DNA from: Taudactylus pleione
Taxonomy: Eukaryota; Chordata; Amphibia; Anura; Myobatrachidae
DNA length: 64,000 bases
NCBI GenBank assembly: GCA_031769625.1
Contig: JAUIMM010001599.1
Location: 372,001 to 436,000, forward strand
Reading direction: 5' to 3'
Positions within the stretch are counted from its first letter, which is position 1. Every line of letters begins with the position of its first letter. The position numbers and the translations under genes were made by a program. This document shows positions 9,746 through 21,722 of the stretch, piece after piece. Under the pieces are notes generated by a model. The model was not told the DNA's origin. It was given only the letters and a program-made list of their open reading frames with translations, and made no database searches.

Positions 9746-10660
9746 AGCAGGAGCAGTGCACTTGCAGTTTCAAAAGCATAGAGCTCCTCCAAGCCACAGG
9801 CCTCTGACAGGAGGTGGGGGGCTGCCAGTGCCTGTCAGAAGAATGGCAAAACAATTCTCATATAATGGGGTTTATATAATTGACTGCGAGGTCCAGACGA
9901 GTTCTGCCTTATTTTTAAAATGTAAATCCATATATGTGAAAATGTATGTGTCCCGAAATTTTATATTTATAAATATTGCAACTCTCTTTTTGGTCAAAAA
10001 GTTTATATATAAAGATCTATAAAATTGGCTAGAACATTTTGGAAGGGAAAACGCAAATGACGCTGATTACCTGTCACTCACTTGTATCCTCTGTGCGAGT
10101 GTAATCGCAAAACAATCACTGCGCATGCTTAAACGCATGCACAATGGCTAACAATCGCTCAATCTATGTATCTGCATTTGGGTACATATCTGAATCAGGT
10201 ACTAAATTTACCAATATTCAACTTCATAAACAATGTAATTCAGGCCAATTTTAATGGAATTAGGGTGTGATCAGTGTTTTTCAATTCCCCCAAACTCTGT
10301 TTTATATGGAAAAGACATAAGAGAACAAAATATTATGGTTATATGATAATTGATTCCTACGCTCTTCTGTATTGTACAGAAATGCGATGCACAAAAAAGT
10401 ATAGCTATTGCAAGGAGCAAAAAGAATAAACTTAAATGTATCCAAACCAAACTGGTCTTACTTTGCTCTTTCTAAAGTCACTAATATAAATACACTGGCT
10501 CATGGAAAAACAACTGACAGGAGCTATACCAAAATGACTTGGGTAATTGTTACATATACCCCAGAATGAGTCCTCATGATATACTGTATTGCTTACATAC
10601 CTGCATCAGCCTACTCTACCAAGGAGTATGGATCCTAAACAATGCACATCTAATATGATC
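9746..10660. other. Mostly unassigned; MITE right-end scrap at 10050-10201
   Basis: 10050-10201 is CpG-containing sequence ending ATCTGAATCAGGTAC, the right terminus of the GGGCCTGATTCAG family, with no left partner. The remainder is AT-rich, with no domain or repeat recognised. Confidence 0.45.
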
Positions 10661-10967
10661 TCTGGGGCTAATTCAGCAGCTTTGCAATGCCATCCTTGCA
10701 AATATGTAAATGCAGCAGGAGTTGTATGACACTTCCTGCTGGTTTGGGATCCCAGCACTGCGACTGAGGTTGCAGGCAGGGATAGTTACAATGGTGAACA
10801 GTGCTGGCCAGCTGAGTAAGCTGGCTGGCTTGCAAGGCCAGGAAACAGCAGTCCCTGGCCTTACCACTGCTGAAAAAAGGAGCCGACACGCCCCCGTTTC
10901 CGGGAGCTGCACCCCCCTCCCTTGCCCCTGTACCGCCCCTGTCAATCAAAGGCATAAAAGGGGCTGT
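10661..10967. repeat. GGGGCTAATTCAG element, left part
   Basis: Begins GGGGCTAATTCAGCAGC, a variant terminus like that of the element at 27844, then GC-rich non-coding sequence. It is interrupted or ended by the serial-hairpin element at 10968. Confidence 0.45.
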
Positions 10968-11514
10968 GGCCCTGATTCAGAGCCGGATGCTCTGAAAGAG
11001 CGCTCGCTCTGAATCAGGGCGTTTTTATTTTTTTTTGTGCAGCCTCCTGGCCGCTCGCATAGCTGTGTGTGACCACCCACAGCTATAGCGAGCGGCCAGG
11101 TTGATGGTCGCAATAGTCAAGACCATCGCGTCCATCGGGCTTGCGACGCGACCCTTGTGGTAGGGTCTCGTGGCCGCAAGCCCCAGAGAGATTTTGGCTC
11201 TAAAAGAGCCGGAATCTCTCCACTGACACCACTTGTGATGTCAGTGGGGCCGCCCCCAAATGGAAGGCATTCACATGGGAACGCCTTCATTTGAGCAGCC
11301 ACCCCCCGGCCCGCCCACCAAAGGGGGCGAGCTGTCACTCAACATCGACAGCTCGACCCCTTTGGTACGAGACCCGGAGCAACGGATTGCCCGTCGCTAG
11401 CCGGCTCTCGCGCATACGCACGACGGAGCCGGCTCCGTCGTGCGCATGCACTGTGGGCCACCATCGACCCGCTTGCGAGCGCTCAGCGCTTGCGACCGGG
11501 TCTGAATCAAGCCC
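10968..11514 (-). mobile_element. Serial-hairpin element B, 547 bp
   Basis: An inverted copy of the element at 5827-6361 with the same order of hairpins reversed. It has the terminal hairpin with GGCCCTGATTCAGAG, the GGCCGCTCGCATAGCTGTG stem, the GATGGTC stem, the GGGCTTGCG stem, a GGCTCT stem, a TGACATCAC-type stem, the GAGCTGTC / GACAGCTC stem, and the GACGGAGCCGGCTCCGTC palindrome. TGT is duplicated at 10965-10967 and 11515-11517. Non-coding. Confidence 0.85.
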
Positions 11515-11588
11515 TGTATGCGATCACGCAGGACCCAATGTGCACATTCTCAGAACAGGTCCACACGCACAGATTCCCGATAGTTGTC

Positions 11589-11619
11589 TTGAAAAAGAGA
11601 CCCTGTTGTCTCGAAATGC
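11589..11619 (+). ncRNA. TGANGAAG...GAAATGC motif, occurrence 2
   Basis: TTGAAAAA, then a perfect 5-bp stem GAGAC (11597-11601) / GTCTC (11608-11612) with a 6-base loop, then GAAATGC. This is the cleanest stem together with the one at 30274. Confidence 0.4.
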
Positions 11620-11799
11620 ATCGACAAACTGTACCAGTGTCACCTGGACTACTGTTCACCAAGACTTGACCTCCCCTTCTGGATTAGTTTAGGAGCCATA
11701 TACAGGGTATTTACCTTCATTTTCACATTTTAAAGAACGCTATCTCTTTTATGTATCTTATGCTTTTAAGTATGTTTCTGTGAATACCTCTATAATAGA

Positions 11800-11998
11800 G
11801 GGGTCTAGTTACTAAGCAGTGTTATGAGACAGAGTGAAAAGTGATAAGTCTGTGATAAGGTGCCAGCCAATCAGCTCCCAACTGCCATCTCACAGGCTGT
11901 GTTTGAAAAATGACAGTTGGGAGCTGATTGGCTGGCACCTTATCACAGACTTCTCACTTTTCACTCTGTCTCATAACACTGCTTAGTAACTAGACCCC
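11800..11998. mobile_element. Long-arm palindromic MITE, 199 bp
   Basis: Nearly the whole element is an inverted repeat. Arms of about 85 bp start GGGGTCTAGTTACTAAGC and end with its inverse; one mismatch is seen in the GTGATAAGTCTGTG segment, and a short loop sits near 11885-11912. AGA is duplicated at 11797-11799 and 11999-12001. High arm identity suggests a young insertion. Confidence 0.85.
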
Positions 11999-12240
11999 AG
12001 AGTGTTTTATCTTCTTTTATTTTATTTAGATTAGCCCTAAGAGTGTCTTTTATATTTGTTTTATATTCATTTATATTCATGTTTTGTGTCGCATATATTA
12101 AATTGTGTCTGTCACCTACATATACTGTATCTATTGTGATTTGTCATCATTACATTTCAGAAAGTCATTCCAATACCACTAACATTTACCCAAATCCCTC
12201 CCACATCATTTATCCATCCTCTCAGGTTTACACTGATTAG

Positions 12241-12762
12241 CGGCATTTCCTTGACAGCAGCTACAACACATTTACAGTTCTAATTAGGTTTCACGAGGGA
12301 AACTTGGTCATAGAAAGGCTTGCTCATACTCAGTGTAGCGCCCAGTTGGACCTCAATGCTGGGTTCAAAGTTGGGAATCTGCCTTCAGCATTGCTGAATC
12401 AGTCCTTCTGTTATAAATATGACAGGTCACAAAGACATCCATTTACCACTCTGTATGTTACCGCCTATGAGTAGAGAGAAAAGGTAGAAGCAGTGCTCAC
12501 AGGAATCCCATTGACTAATGACTGATATCCCTCAGCTGCTAAACACAAAGAGATGTCATCCCTCTTTCAAAATAATATAGACTAGCAGATGTAGTGCTTT
12601 AGTTTCTACCAGTATGTGTTCACGTTGAATTGTCCTTAAGTTGTGGAAAGTTGTTCTTATAGATATGATATCTTACAAAGGTGTCTGTTCTTAATACAAA
12701 GCAACCCACCCAAAATGACTCTGTAATGGATATTGATCCCAACAGTAGTCATTAAACAGTCA
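12241..12762. other. Intergenic, no recognised feature
   Basis: No repeat shared with the rest of the window and no coding signal seen. Confidence 0.4.
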
Positions 12763-12937
12763 GGGGTATATTTACTAAAATGTGGGTTTATAGAAGGGGA
12801 GTTTTTGCCCATAGCAACCAATCAGATTCTAGCTATTATCTTCTAAACGGTGCTAGATAAATAATATTTAGAATCTAATTGGTTGCTATGGACATCACCT
12901 CCACTTCTAAAAACCCACACTTTACTAAATATACCCT
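12763..12937. mobile_element. MITE, GGGGTATATTTACTAAA family, 175 bp
   Basis: Inverted termini GGGGTATATTTACTAAA / TTTACTAAATATACCCT, and subterminal inverse CCATAGCAACCAAT / ATTGGTTGCTATGG. TCA is duplicated at 12760-12762 and 12938-12940. A relative is fixed within the satellite higher-order unit (50685, 54519, 58666, 62830). Confidence 0.8.
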
Positions 12938-13246
12938 TCAGTGTCTTTATCGCTCAGATCTTTGTTCTCCTGAAATTCTACAGTATACCTCATACCATTA
13001 GTGCAGGTAATAAAAATAAGTCCTGAGTCAAAAAATTCCACTGTGAGATAGGGGTCGCAATTATCTGCTGGTTTCTTTTGCGGTGCAAGTAAGTGTTGCA
13101 CTTACAGTACCTCTGGACTTGTAGATTTTTTTCATACCCCAAAGGGCTGCATACAATAATCCACGATTCTGGGGTGTGCTTGGGCAAGCCCCCTCTGTGG
13201 CCAATTGGATTGACCCTAATGTGTTAAATATCAACATACCGATAAT
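12938..13246. other. Intergenic, no recognised feature
   Basis: No supported feature. Confidence 0.35.
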
Positions 13247-13660
13247 GGGCCTGATTCAGAGATGTACGCTAATGCCACGGCAGCTATGAATTTGCATTTA
13301 GATGCCCACCAGTGGCTTCTCAAATCCAAGCGACTGCATACAAAGATGTTGCTCGGTCGCAGATCAGTCGATTATTATTGAACTGAGTAACCCTTTGATT
13401 GTGCAGAATGGCCACCAGAACTGAGATGGCAGGGCCATTTTCACTGTGTACGGGATCTCAGTCGCAGGCAGTGACATGCCCTGAAAATGATTGCAATATG
13501 CCTGCGTTTGGGTCACCACCTCCCTGTTGCCGCCCACAAATGATTCTTGCTTGTCAATCACTTTGTGAACAGAGCTTTACTGCGAGCAAAAAGAAACTTG
13601 AATCATGTGCAATGTGACTCGCACGCATGAGCAGACCACTATAATTCCTCAGCTGCATAA
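13247..13660. repeat. MITE left-end fragment, GGGCCTGATTCAG family
   Basis: Starts GGGCCTGATTCAGAGATG. The interior has the family-like GCGTTTGGGTCACCACC / CGCCCACAAATG block. No right terminus is found, so the end is approximate. Confidence 0.55.
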
Positions 13661-14071
13661 ATATCAGTATTGCATCCACAAAAAATTACACTGTAGATTT
13701 CTTAAATGCTAATTTAGAATGTAGTATAAGGTCCCAAATGTCTCACACCTCAACCTCATCACCTACAAAACACACATACTGTACTTTACAAAGACTTTGT
13801 ATAAATGTTTTTTAATCACGTCCATTTTCATAGGATTCGCTGGTCGTTGAAGATTCTGATATTAATTGTCCAGGTGTGCATGCGAGCAAGGATATGGTTC
13901 TACAAATACACTCACTAACACACAATATGATGTTGTTAGTCAAAAGGGTTAACAATTCACACACCAACAATGAAATGGTTAATACTATCAAGCTATCTCA
14001 AGGTTAACATAATCAAGCAATAATTGTCTTCATAAAAGTCTCTGATTTTGTTAGTTTATCGAGAACAAAAC
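13661..14071. other. Intergenic, no recognised feature
   Basis: AT-rich; nothing supported. Confidence 0.35.
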
Positions 14072-15254
14072 TAGAGATGTGCGGGTTCGGATTCCTGGAA
14101 TTCAAACACAGCCCAACTTAGGGGTTAAGAGTTGAACCGAGCCCCGGCTCGGGTGTTCCCACCAACTTCGTATCCCTAAAAGATTCAAAACGTCATCTGC
14201 CAAGCACCGATGTTTTGAATTGTGTCATCTTCCCGGCATCTGATCCCGCATTTTTTGGTTTGAATATAAAAGTCCCTCCCTTGTGATTGGGTGCCATTTC
14301 ACACAGGAGATTGGAGGGAGAGGGTGTGGTCTGTGGGCTGCAGAACTTCACTTTCAGGCACTAAAAATGCCATGAAGAGCACTGTGTTAAAGAGGCACAG
14401 TGTTATTAAAAAAATGTCATGAGGAGCACTGTGTTAAAGAGGCACAGTGTTATTAAAAAAATGTCATGAGGAGCACTGTGTTAAAGAGGCACAGTGTTAT
14501 TAAAAAAATGTCATGAGGAGCACTGTGTTAAAGGGGCACTGTGTTATTTAAAAAAAACATAGGGGCACTGCGCTGTCTGTTTAGGACTTTAGGTACTTTG
14601 TTAAAAAAACACTGTGTTGTGTGTTCAGGCACTGTGTTAAAAATATTAAAATAAAACTGTTGTGTGTTCAGGCACTATATTTAAAAATAACCTCATTAGG
14701 GTGCCATTACTAGGAGCACTGTAAAGCACTGTATTGTGTGTTCAGGCACTGTGTTAAAAAATAACACCATTAGGGTGCCATTACTAGGAGCACTGCGAGT
14801 CACTGTGTTGTGTGTTCAGGCATTGTGTTAAACATTTTAAAATAAAACTGGTGAGTGTTCAGGCACTGTATTTAAAAATAATATAATTAGGGTGCAATTA
14901 CTAGGAGAACTGTGAGGCACTGTTTTGTGTGTTCAGATGCTGTGTTAAAAAAATCACATCATTAGGGTGCCATTACTATGAGAGCTGTGTGGCACTGTGT
15001 TGTGTGTTAAGGCACTGTGTTAAAAAATAACGTCATTAGAGTGCCATTACTTGCGAGGCAGTATTGTGTGTTCAGGGAAATGTGTAAAAAAATTATTAAA
15101 ATAAAAATATTTTGTGTTCAGGCACTGTGTTAAAAAATATCAAAATAAAACTGTTGTGTGTTCAGACACTGTGTTAAAAAATAACGTCATTAGGGTGTCA
15201 TTACTAGGAGCTCTGCAAGGCACTGTGCCATGTTCAGGCATTTGTTAAATAAAT
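14072..15254 (+). mobile_element. hAT-like non-autonomous element, 5' part with tandem repeats
   Basis: Starts TAGAGATGTGCGGGTTCGG, closely matching the TAGGGATGAGCAGGTTCGG terminus of the hAT copies at 21945 and 48193. Then comes a GC-rich leader (14090-14350) and, from 14360, irregular tandem units built from GCACTGTGTTAAAAA and GTCATTAGGGTGCCATTACTAGGAG blocks. This mirrors the leader-plus-tandem-repeat layout of the other hAT copies, but with an unrelated unit. The array is interrupted by the LINE 15255-19330 and resumes briefly at 19340-19436. No transposase remains. Confidence 0.7.
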
Positions 15255-18200
15255 TCACCCCACAAACACCACACACGTCACCTCTACATCGGTGTCTAAT
15301 ACCCTTAATTTTATTTTGTGGAACGTAGCTGGCCTTAATTCCCCTATTAAGCGCTGGAGAGTGCTTACACACCATAAGTCTTTTCACCCTATCATATTTA
15401 TCCAGGAAACCCATTGGCTGGACACTGGGGATAGTACATTGTGAAGTCCCTGGCTTGAGGAGTGAATTTCAGCCCCATTTACTAAGAAAAAACATGGGGT
15501 TTTAATCCTCTTTAACACCCACCTTCAGTATGAGATTCAGGATTCTCTGATAGATCCAGAGGATAGGTACTTGCTTTTGCATGTTCTCATCCAGAGATAA
15601 CGCTTTACAGTACTGAACATTTATGCTCCTAATACTCCTAATCAATCTTTTTATAGGAAAATCTCCCATCTGTTGCTGGAAACTGATACTCCCAAGCTCA
15701 TCATAGGGGGGACTTCAACATTGAGGACCAAACTTCTTTGGTTAGGTCAGTGTCTTTGAGTTCTCTGCCACATGCCTTGAAGGGATTCATATTTTAAAAA
15801 GCAAACTTGGTGTTGTTGACGCCTCGAGAATTAGCCATGGTAATAGTCAGGAGTATTCCTTTCACTTTTGGGTTCATGATACCTTATCGAGAATTGATTA
15901 TTTTTTCACCCAGCTTGTTGTCTAGGTTTCAGAATAGTGAAATCCTTTCTATTCTCATATCGGACCATGCTCTATTTCAAGTAACCCTTGCAGTCTCCTC
16001 CTGTAGCTCTAGTCGCCTTTGGCGTTTCCCATCATACTGTACTATCTCAAATATCATTGTAATAATTTCCTTGATGACAATGTTGCTCATTGGGATACAC
16101 CCATGTTGTTTTGGGAGACGTCGAAGGCGGTGATGAGGGGATGTATGGTTTCCTATTTAGCCAATAAACGTAAGGATTATTTAGTCAAATTCGAGGCTTT
16201 ACATGGCTAGTTGGTGTTGTCATATAATACTTATGTTTCTGACTCTAGCAATGATAACCTACAGGCCTGCATCCAAAATAAACAGCTTTTACAGTTATTT
16301 TTGACAGATCAGGCCCAATGTTGGATGGATTTCACTAAGAATAGGTATTATCAGTAGTGTAACCGATCAGGGGAAACTTTTTGCATCTATCGCTAAGCAA
16401 CAATGCCCTGAATGCCACATTATGTCGATGACAGACCATGACACTGGGAAACTTTATACCTCACATAGTGATATCTCTTCCTGATAAGGGAATCTTGGAT
16501 GTGGAGATGTCGGAAGAGGAGGCTCTCCGGGTCATTTCCTCTTTGCCTCCTATTAAGTCCCCAGGCACTGATGGTCGCAATGGAGACTATTATAAATTAT
16601 TGAAAGACCACTTTGAACAAACCTGTTTCAAAAGTTACATGCAGAAAATTTACCTTACCATGGCTTTAACACTTCTTATACTATTTTAATTCCAAAGCCA
16701 GATAGGAATCCATAATTGCTTGCTTCTACCATCCTATTTCTCTTCTCAACCAGTATTTTTAATTATTTACTAAAATAATGTCAAATCGATTGCAGCAGTT
16801 ATTGCCATCCTTAGTTACGTATCACCAATTGGGCTTCACCCACAACAGACACTCAGTTAAAGGAGTCAGAATGGCACCATGAGTCAACGAAACTCCCAAA
16901 ATATTATCTTAAGTTTGGATGCCGAAAAGACCTTTGATAAAATTCTATGGCCCCATTTAAATAACATTTTGGTGATCAGGTATTTTGGTTCCTCTTTTCA
17001 ACAATTTGTTAAACTTATTTATACTTCCCCAATGACTTTGCTGATTACCACTGATTTACAGAGTGACACTCTACCTTTATTTAGGGGTACTTGACAAGGT
17101 TGTCCACTCTCCCTATTACTTTTTAACCTTGCCCTGGACCCTCTTATTCGATTCTTCAAAATTGGCAGCAGTTTGAGGGTATTCAGATAGGACAGTTGGA
17201 AGTTACGTTAAAAGCATTTGCTGATGACCTACTTCTATATATAGGTTTCCCAGCTGAGAGTTTATTGCCTATTCTAGACAAGATGGATCATATTGGTGAC
17301 ATTTCCAGTTTTGCTATTAATATTGAAAAATCGTCTGCTGTTTCCTTGCGTGCTATAGCGCAACCTTCTTGGGCATGTGGCATTGGTCTGCATAGGGGAA
17401 AACACTATATTAATTATTTGGGAATTTACTTACCTCGTAATATTCATGATTTGTACTCTCTCAATGTTAAAAATATTATTTTGAATTTGCTTCATGCATT
17501 TCGGAGTTGGCGTTGCCTCTCCCTCTCCTTTTTAGGAAGAGTCGATCTTATTAAAATTATTGTATTTCCAAGAATTTTGTATCCGCTACAAGTTCTGCCT
17601 ATAATACGTTCTAATTCAAATGAGGCTACTATTCTCAAATCTTCTCGTTACTTTATAAGGAATGGTAAAAAACTAAAATTAGTATGGATGTTCAGCAAAA
17701 AACGAGGTTAGGAGGAGGCATCAATTTCCAAGATGTTCGGCTTTACTCACAAGCTGCCAAATATATATATATATATTAAAGACTGGTTACATAAACAAGA
17801 CACTTATGTTGACATGTTGCTGTAGTAGCACTTTTTGCCTCAGATGGATCTAATTTGTTTCTTACACATGAACAAGCAAGAGATTCCACCTAATTTATTG
17901 GATAATCCACTTTTAATGAATGTTTGGTCTACCTGGCATACTGTAAGAAATGCTTGGAATCTTAATAGTTATCACTTTCTTTTCTTTCCCTTCTTAGCGA
18001 ATCCTGACTTTCAGAATGGGGAGGCCACTCTTCCTTTTCGGTCTTGGCTAAGGGGAGGGCTTCGGTGTGTGTCCAACATTTATCAGATATAGACACAAAA
18101 AAGCTGCTTTTTTCTCAGTGGTGAGTTCACTTTTTCCATTTCTCACTGCTCATGATTTTTTGTATTTTTACAAGCTCAACATTACACTTCCACTGTCCCA

Positions 18201-19330
18201 TTCTCATTGTCTACTCTAGATATGAATAACTCACTGGATATGGTGTTTCGAAATGAGAATATACTATCTGAAGCCATTTCATATTTTTATGCTACTTTGT
18301 TTGCACCTAATTATGATAAACATAGACGTACGGTTATTACTCAATGGGTTTCTCAAATTCCACATCTAGACGGGAAAGTTCTTGTAAGCCAATTGCTTTA
18401 CACAAATAAAATTAATACCAACTAATAAAAATACCAGCTGCTATGTACAAAGAAATGCATTTATTTAACAGGGATATCTTTCACCGTCCAGATGTAGTTT
18501 GATGGGTTTACAGTTCCTCTCGGCTTGTCCTGTGTGTGCCTGTGTAGATGGTTCACTATATCACTGTTTGTGTGATTGCCCCCCAATTATAAGATTTTGG
18601 GTGCAGATAAAAGACTATGCTATTGCCTAACTCCTTAATTACTTGCCTCTGACACCAGAGTGGGCCATACTTGGAATAACACCCCCGGGAGCTAGAAACA
18701 CTAAAGGTAGCAAGAAACTCCAACTCATTATCTCTGCTGCTGCTAAGAAAGCCATACTCCAGCACTGGATTCTTCCCATACCCTCCTAGCCTGTTTCTTT
18801 TTCATGACAAATTATTTTTCCTGTTTAAAATGGATTGGCAAGAGGCATCCCTTCATAAGGAGACTAAGGTGCAACATTTTTTTTGAATTATGGAAAAGCT
18901 ATGTAGATACTTTGCCATCCTCAATGCAGCTGCAGGTTAAAACTTGCTTTCAACACATGGGTTGATATGAGACCAGAATGTTGTTGGAGGATAAGCCTAT
19001 TAAGGTGTGGTGGCTAGCTATTGTCTATTTGGGCTTGAGGCTGCCCCCCTTGGAGAACTGAGTCACCCCCCCATCCCTAATTACATTGCTTTTTATTATT
19101 TTTGTTATTAATGGTTCATTTCTTTTTATTAAATTGTTTTTATTTTATTTTTTATTTTTTGGGGGTTGTTTATATGAGCCCAGAGTACAATTTGTATTGT
19201 GTATTAAATACTGATCTTGTATATACCTCATACTTTATTCATATTGTCTTCTGTGGACATTCTGTTTATTAATGTTCTTTGTACTCTGTAAAATTTATGA
19301 TATAGTACTCAATAAAAACATGTTTAAAAC
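15255..19330 (+). mobile_element. 5'-truncated L1/Tx1-like LINE, 4.1 kb
   Basis: A non-LTR retrotransposon inserted into the tandem array of the hAT-like element. It is flanked by the 9-bp duplication TAAATAAAT at 15246-15254 and 19331-19339. Most of ORF2 is present, then a 3' UTR ending CAATAAAAACATG...AAAAC, a possible polyadenylation signal. No ORF1 is seen, so it is 5' truncated just before the endonuclease. Confidence 0.85.
15297..18790 (+). pseudogene. L1-type ORF2, endonuclease and reverse transcriptase, dead
   Basis: Fragments in different frames follow L1 ORF2 order. The apurinic-type endonuclease begins at WNVAGLNSPIKRW (about 15318), with IQETHW (about 15400), SRIDYFF (about 15890) and ISDHA (about 15955). 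Reverse transcriptase follows: IKSPGTDG (about 16550), SLDAEKTFD (about 16915), GCPLSPLLFNLALDPL (about 17100) and the catalytic box AFADDLLLY (about 17211). A C-terminal region runs to about 18790. Lesions include a lost G in the GGDFN box (15700-15712), TGA at 17092-17094 in place of the Arg before QGCPLSP, and several further stops and frameshifts. In L1 elements this protein nicks target DNA and primes cDNA synthesis there. This copy cannot encode it. Confidence 0.88.
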
Positions 19331-19339
19331 TAAATAAAT

Positions 19340-19436
19340 GACGTCATTAGGGTGCCATTACTAGGAGGCCTGTGAGGCACTGTATTGTGTGTTCAAGCAC
19401 TGTGTTAAAAAAACATTAAAATAAAACTGTTGTGTG
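19340..19436 (+). repeat. Resumed hAT-internal tandem unit
   Basis: Continues the GTCATTAGGGTGCCATTACTAGGAG unit of 14360-15254 on the right side of the LINE, then stops abruptly against satellite sequence at about 19437. Confidence 0.8.
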
Positions 19437-20014
19437 AATCTTCTCTATTCATATGCCTTTACTCCACAAATGTACAATGATTTACCACGGGGGCAATCAG
19501 TTATGGAAAATAAAACTTGAATTGAGCTTTACTAAATTTGTTTAGAAAGGCAGAGAAGGAACATGGAGAGCTGATGGTTTAGTGTCACCAGTAAACTGCT
19601 GTCTGTATTGTAGATTTTGTTATTGTGATGCTCTCTGTATTGTAGATTTTTTGTTGATATGCTCTCTATATTGGAACAAGGCTAATAAATAGAGCAATAT
19701 GTCAATTCGTGAACCAGTTAGATGAATTGGTTCTGAATATATCTAGTTAGAGTTACCATCATTCTTGATAGCCAAGTTTTATGATTTTTATTCAGGTTTC
19801 AGTGATCTTAAAACCAGACTTTATGTCACAAGTCAGTCCTGAATTATAATGAAATAACTACATTTACCTGGAGGCCAAAGGTGTTTGTAGGAATTAGTAA
19901 AAACATAAAAAACCTATAAATGAATAGTAAACGCCATTTGTTTTCATATATAAATGAAAGCAAAATGTTATGTTTAAAGCTACTGGAATGTCATTACAAA
20001 CCTAGTGTACTATA
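19437..20014 (+). repeat. Satellite monomer fragment
   Basis: Matches the satellite monomer seen from 26.3 kb onwards (blocks such as ACCACGGGGGCA.TCA, GAACCAGTTAGATGAATTGG, TGATAGCCAAGTTTTATGA). It is cut off at the CTATAGG position, where the next element begins. Confidence 0.85.
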
Positions 20015-20600
20015 GGTCAGAGGTGGGCTGGGCCAGGGGGCAGGGTGCCATGTGCCTCCCGAGCCGTAGCGCCATATACTGTCCCGGGCCGCTGGCAGTC
20101 TGGGTCTTTGTGACACAGCTGCACTGTGCGTGTAGGGCGCTACACAGTGAGTGATAAACACATTGCCACCTGCACCAGCAGCAGTGTTTTTGTTTTAATT
20201 AGCAGCCAATGAGAGTCTGTCAGACTCTCATTGACTGCTGTGTCCACTGCCGGAGCTGGGCTGGAGTTCACTCATGTGCTCCATTTTCCGGCTCCCGCAG
20301 TGGGTAATGGGAGAGACGCCATGACGTCTCTCCCATAATGCAGAGTGGGCCGGCCCGGGAGGAAGGACAGGGGAGCAGATGGCAGCGGCGGGAGCAGGAG
20401 CGGGGATTCAGGTAAGTGTTTTTTTATTTTTATTACGTGTGTGTCTTCTGGGGTGTGGACCACTACTGGGGGTGGATCACTACTGGGGGCACTACAAGGT
20501 GGGACCACTACTGGGGTCACAACAAGGGGGGGACTACTACTAGGGGCACTACAAGGGGGGACAACTACTAGGGGCACTACAAGGGGGGGATGCTAGAGGC
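20015..20600. repeat. GC-rich element with 26-bp-class minisatellite
   Basis: 20015-20450 is GC-rich, with a perfect 12-bp hairpin (AGAGTCTGTCAGACTCT region near 20211-20235) and a GGGAGAGACGCCATGACGTCTCTCCC palindrome region at about 20308-20335. 20460-20590 is a short tandem array of GGGGCACTACAAGG / GACTACTACT blocks. Likely a non-autonomous transposon remnant; family not recognised. Confidence 0.5.
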
Positions 20601-21230
20601 ATTAATGATGCATAGACAAACTTTTGCAACACATTTTTAACCAGAAATAATGTGGTGCCTCACAAAATATAACAACATTAATAGAATTTTGGAGCATATT
20701 TAATATTATTTGGAAATATGAACAAAATGATACAAGGCAGCATCGCAATTTAGATTTTATTAATTAATCAATCGATCAAGCAATCAATTGTTTTCCTCTC
20801 TTCCACTACATACATACATACATACATACATATTCTATCTTTTTTTCTCTGTACTTTCCTCAGGCCTCTGAGCTAGTGCCCCTCATACTCAGACTCTCTG
20901 GTGCACCTCATAAATGTACTACAGGTGTGTGTTATCCAATTAGGAAGGAAGGAAGGAGGAGGGGGAAAGTATTGTCAGTTTCTCTTACAACCCTTATAAA
21001 GAATCCTTGGTTATTAGCATTGTATTCTTTTATGGCCTTTTCTCTTCTCAGTTGCTGCAAAACAGCTCTTGCAAGGCCACATTTCAATTATTTTTTTTTA
21101 AGTTAATCAATTGATCATTTTTTTTACCTGCCTTCCACTACATACTCCACCTCCTTTTCACTGTAGTGTCCTCAGGCCCCAGTTTGATTTAGTTCTTGAT
21201 TAATGAAAACATTCTTTCCATGGGGTTGTA
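20601..21230. other. AT-rich sequence with a CATA microsatellite
   Basis: (CATA)n at about 20808-20831 and polypyrimidine runs. No coding or repeat family supported. Confidence 0.5.
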
Positions 21231-21560
21231 TAGTTTATTAAACTGCTATCATGTCTGTCTCTGCTGTGTCGCAATGTTTCATAGATGTGCTATATTCTTT
21301 TAAACTGCCATGTGTTTGTGCCGCTGCTCTGTTGCTTAATTTAGCCAGCTAGCCTTTGGCCAATATATTGGTAAACAACATTGTGAGCTGTGAGGGGATC
21401 AAAATTGACTGGAAAAGAATGGAATTAATATTATTGAGGTTAAAAATACTGTAGGAACAAAAACAAGCCCAAATTATATGATTTTAGATGCTTTTATCAT
21501 TTAAAAGAAAATATCCAGATCCAAAACATGTGAGGGTGGTTCTGGCAAAACCATAAAACG
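21231..21560 (+). mobile_element. Old hAT 3'-end remnant
   Basis: Diverged version of the hAT 3' UTR and terminus region (compare 24600-24960): AAACTGCCATGTGTTTGTGCCGC, GCTAGCCTTTGG, TTGAGGTTAAAAATA, ATCCAGATCCAAAACA. No terminus preserved. Confidence 0.65.
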
Positions 21561-21722
21561 ATGAATTATACATAACTGATGTATAGTGATCCTACAATAA
21601 ACACATAACTTTTTGAGTGTATTAGGGCCATACTGTTGTATGTCATTGTTTATTTTTTTTATTATATCCAATGTCCTGTACCTTGTTATATTACAGTAAA
21701 TAAAAAATCTAATCAGTTTGTT

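Larger units (their letters stand above)
11518..12240 (+). mobile_element. Possible Penelope-LTR-like remnant
   Basis: AT-rich non-coding sequence carrying the TTGAAAAAGAGAC...GTCTCGAAATGC motif at 11589-11619 and split by the MITE 11800-11998. No boundary duplication was identified, so assignment rests only on the motif and base composition. Confidence 0.35.

Noticed and set aside
9408..10022. 204-codon open frame
   Set aside because: Runs from an insertion element through minisatellite into AT-rich sequence, with no domain and no conserved neighbour.
10355..10400. Sixth TGANGAAG...GAAATGC-like motif (CTGTATTGTACAGAAATGCG)
   Set aside because: Has the stem and the AAATGCG end, but the TGANGAA half is missing; left out of the motif list.
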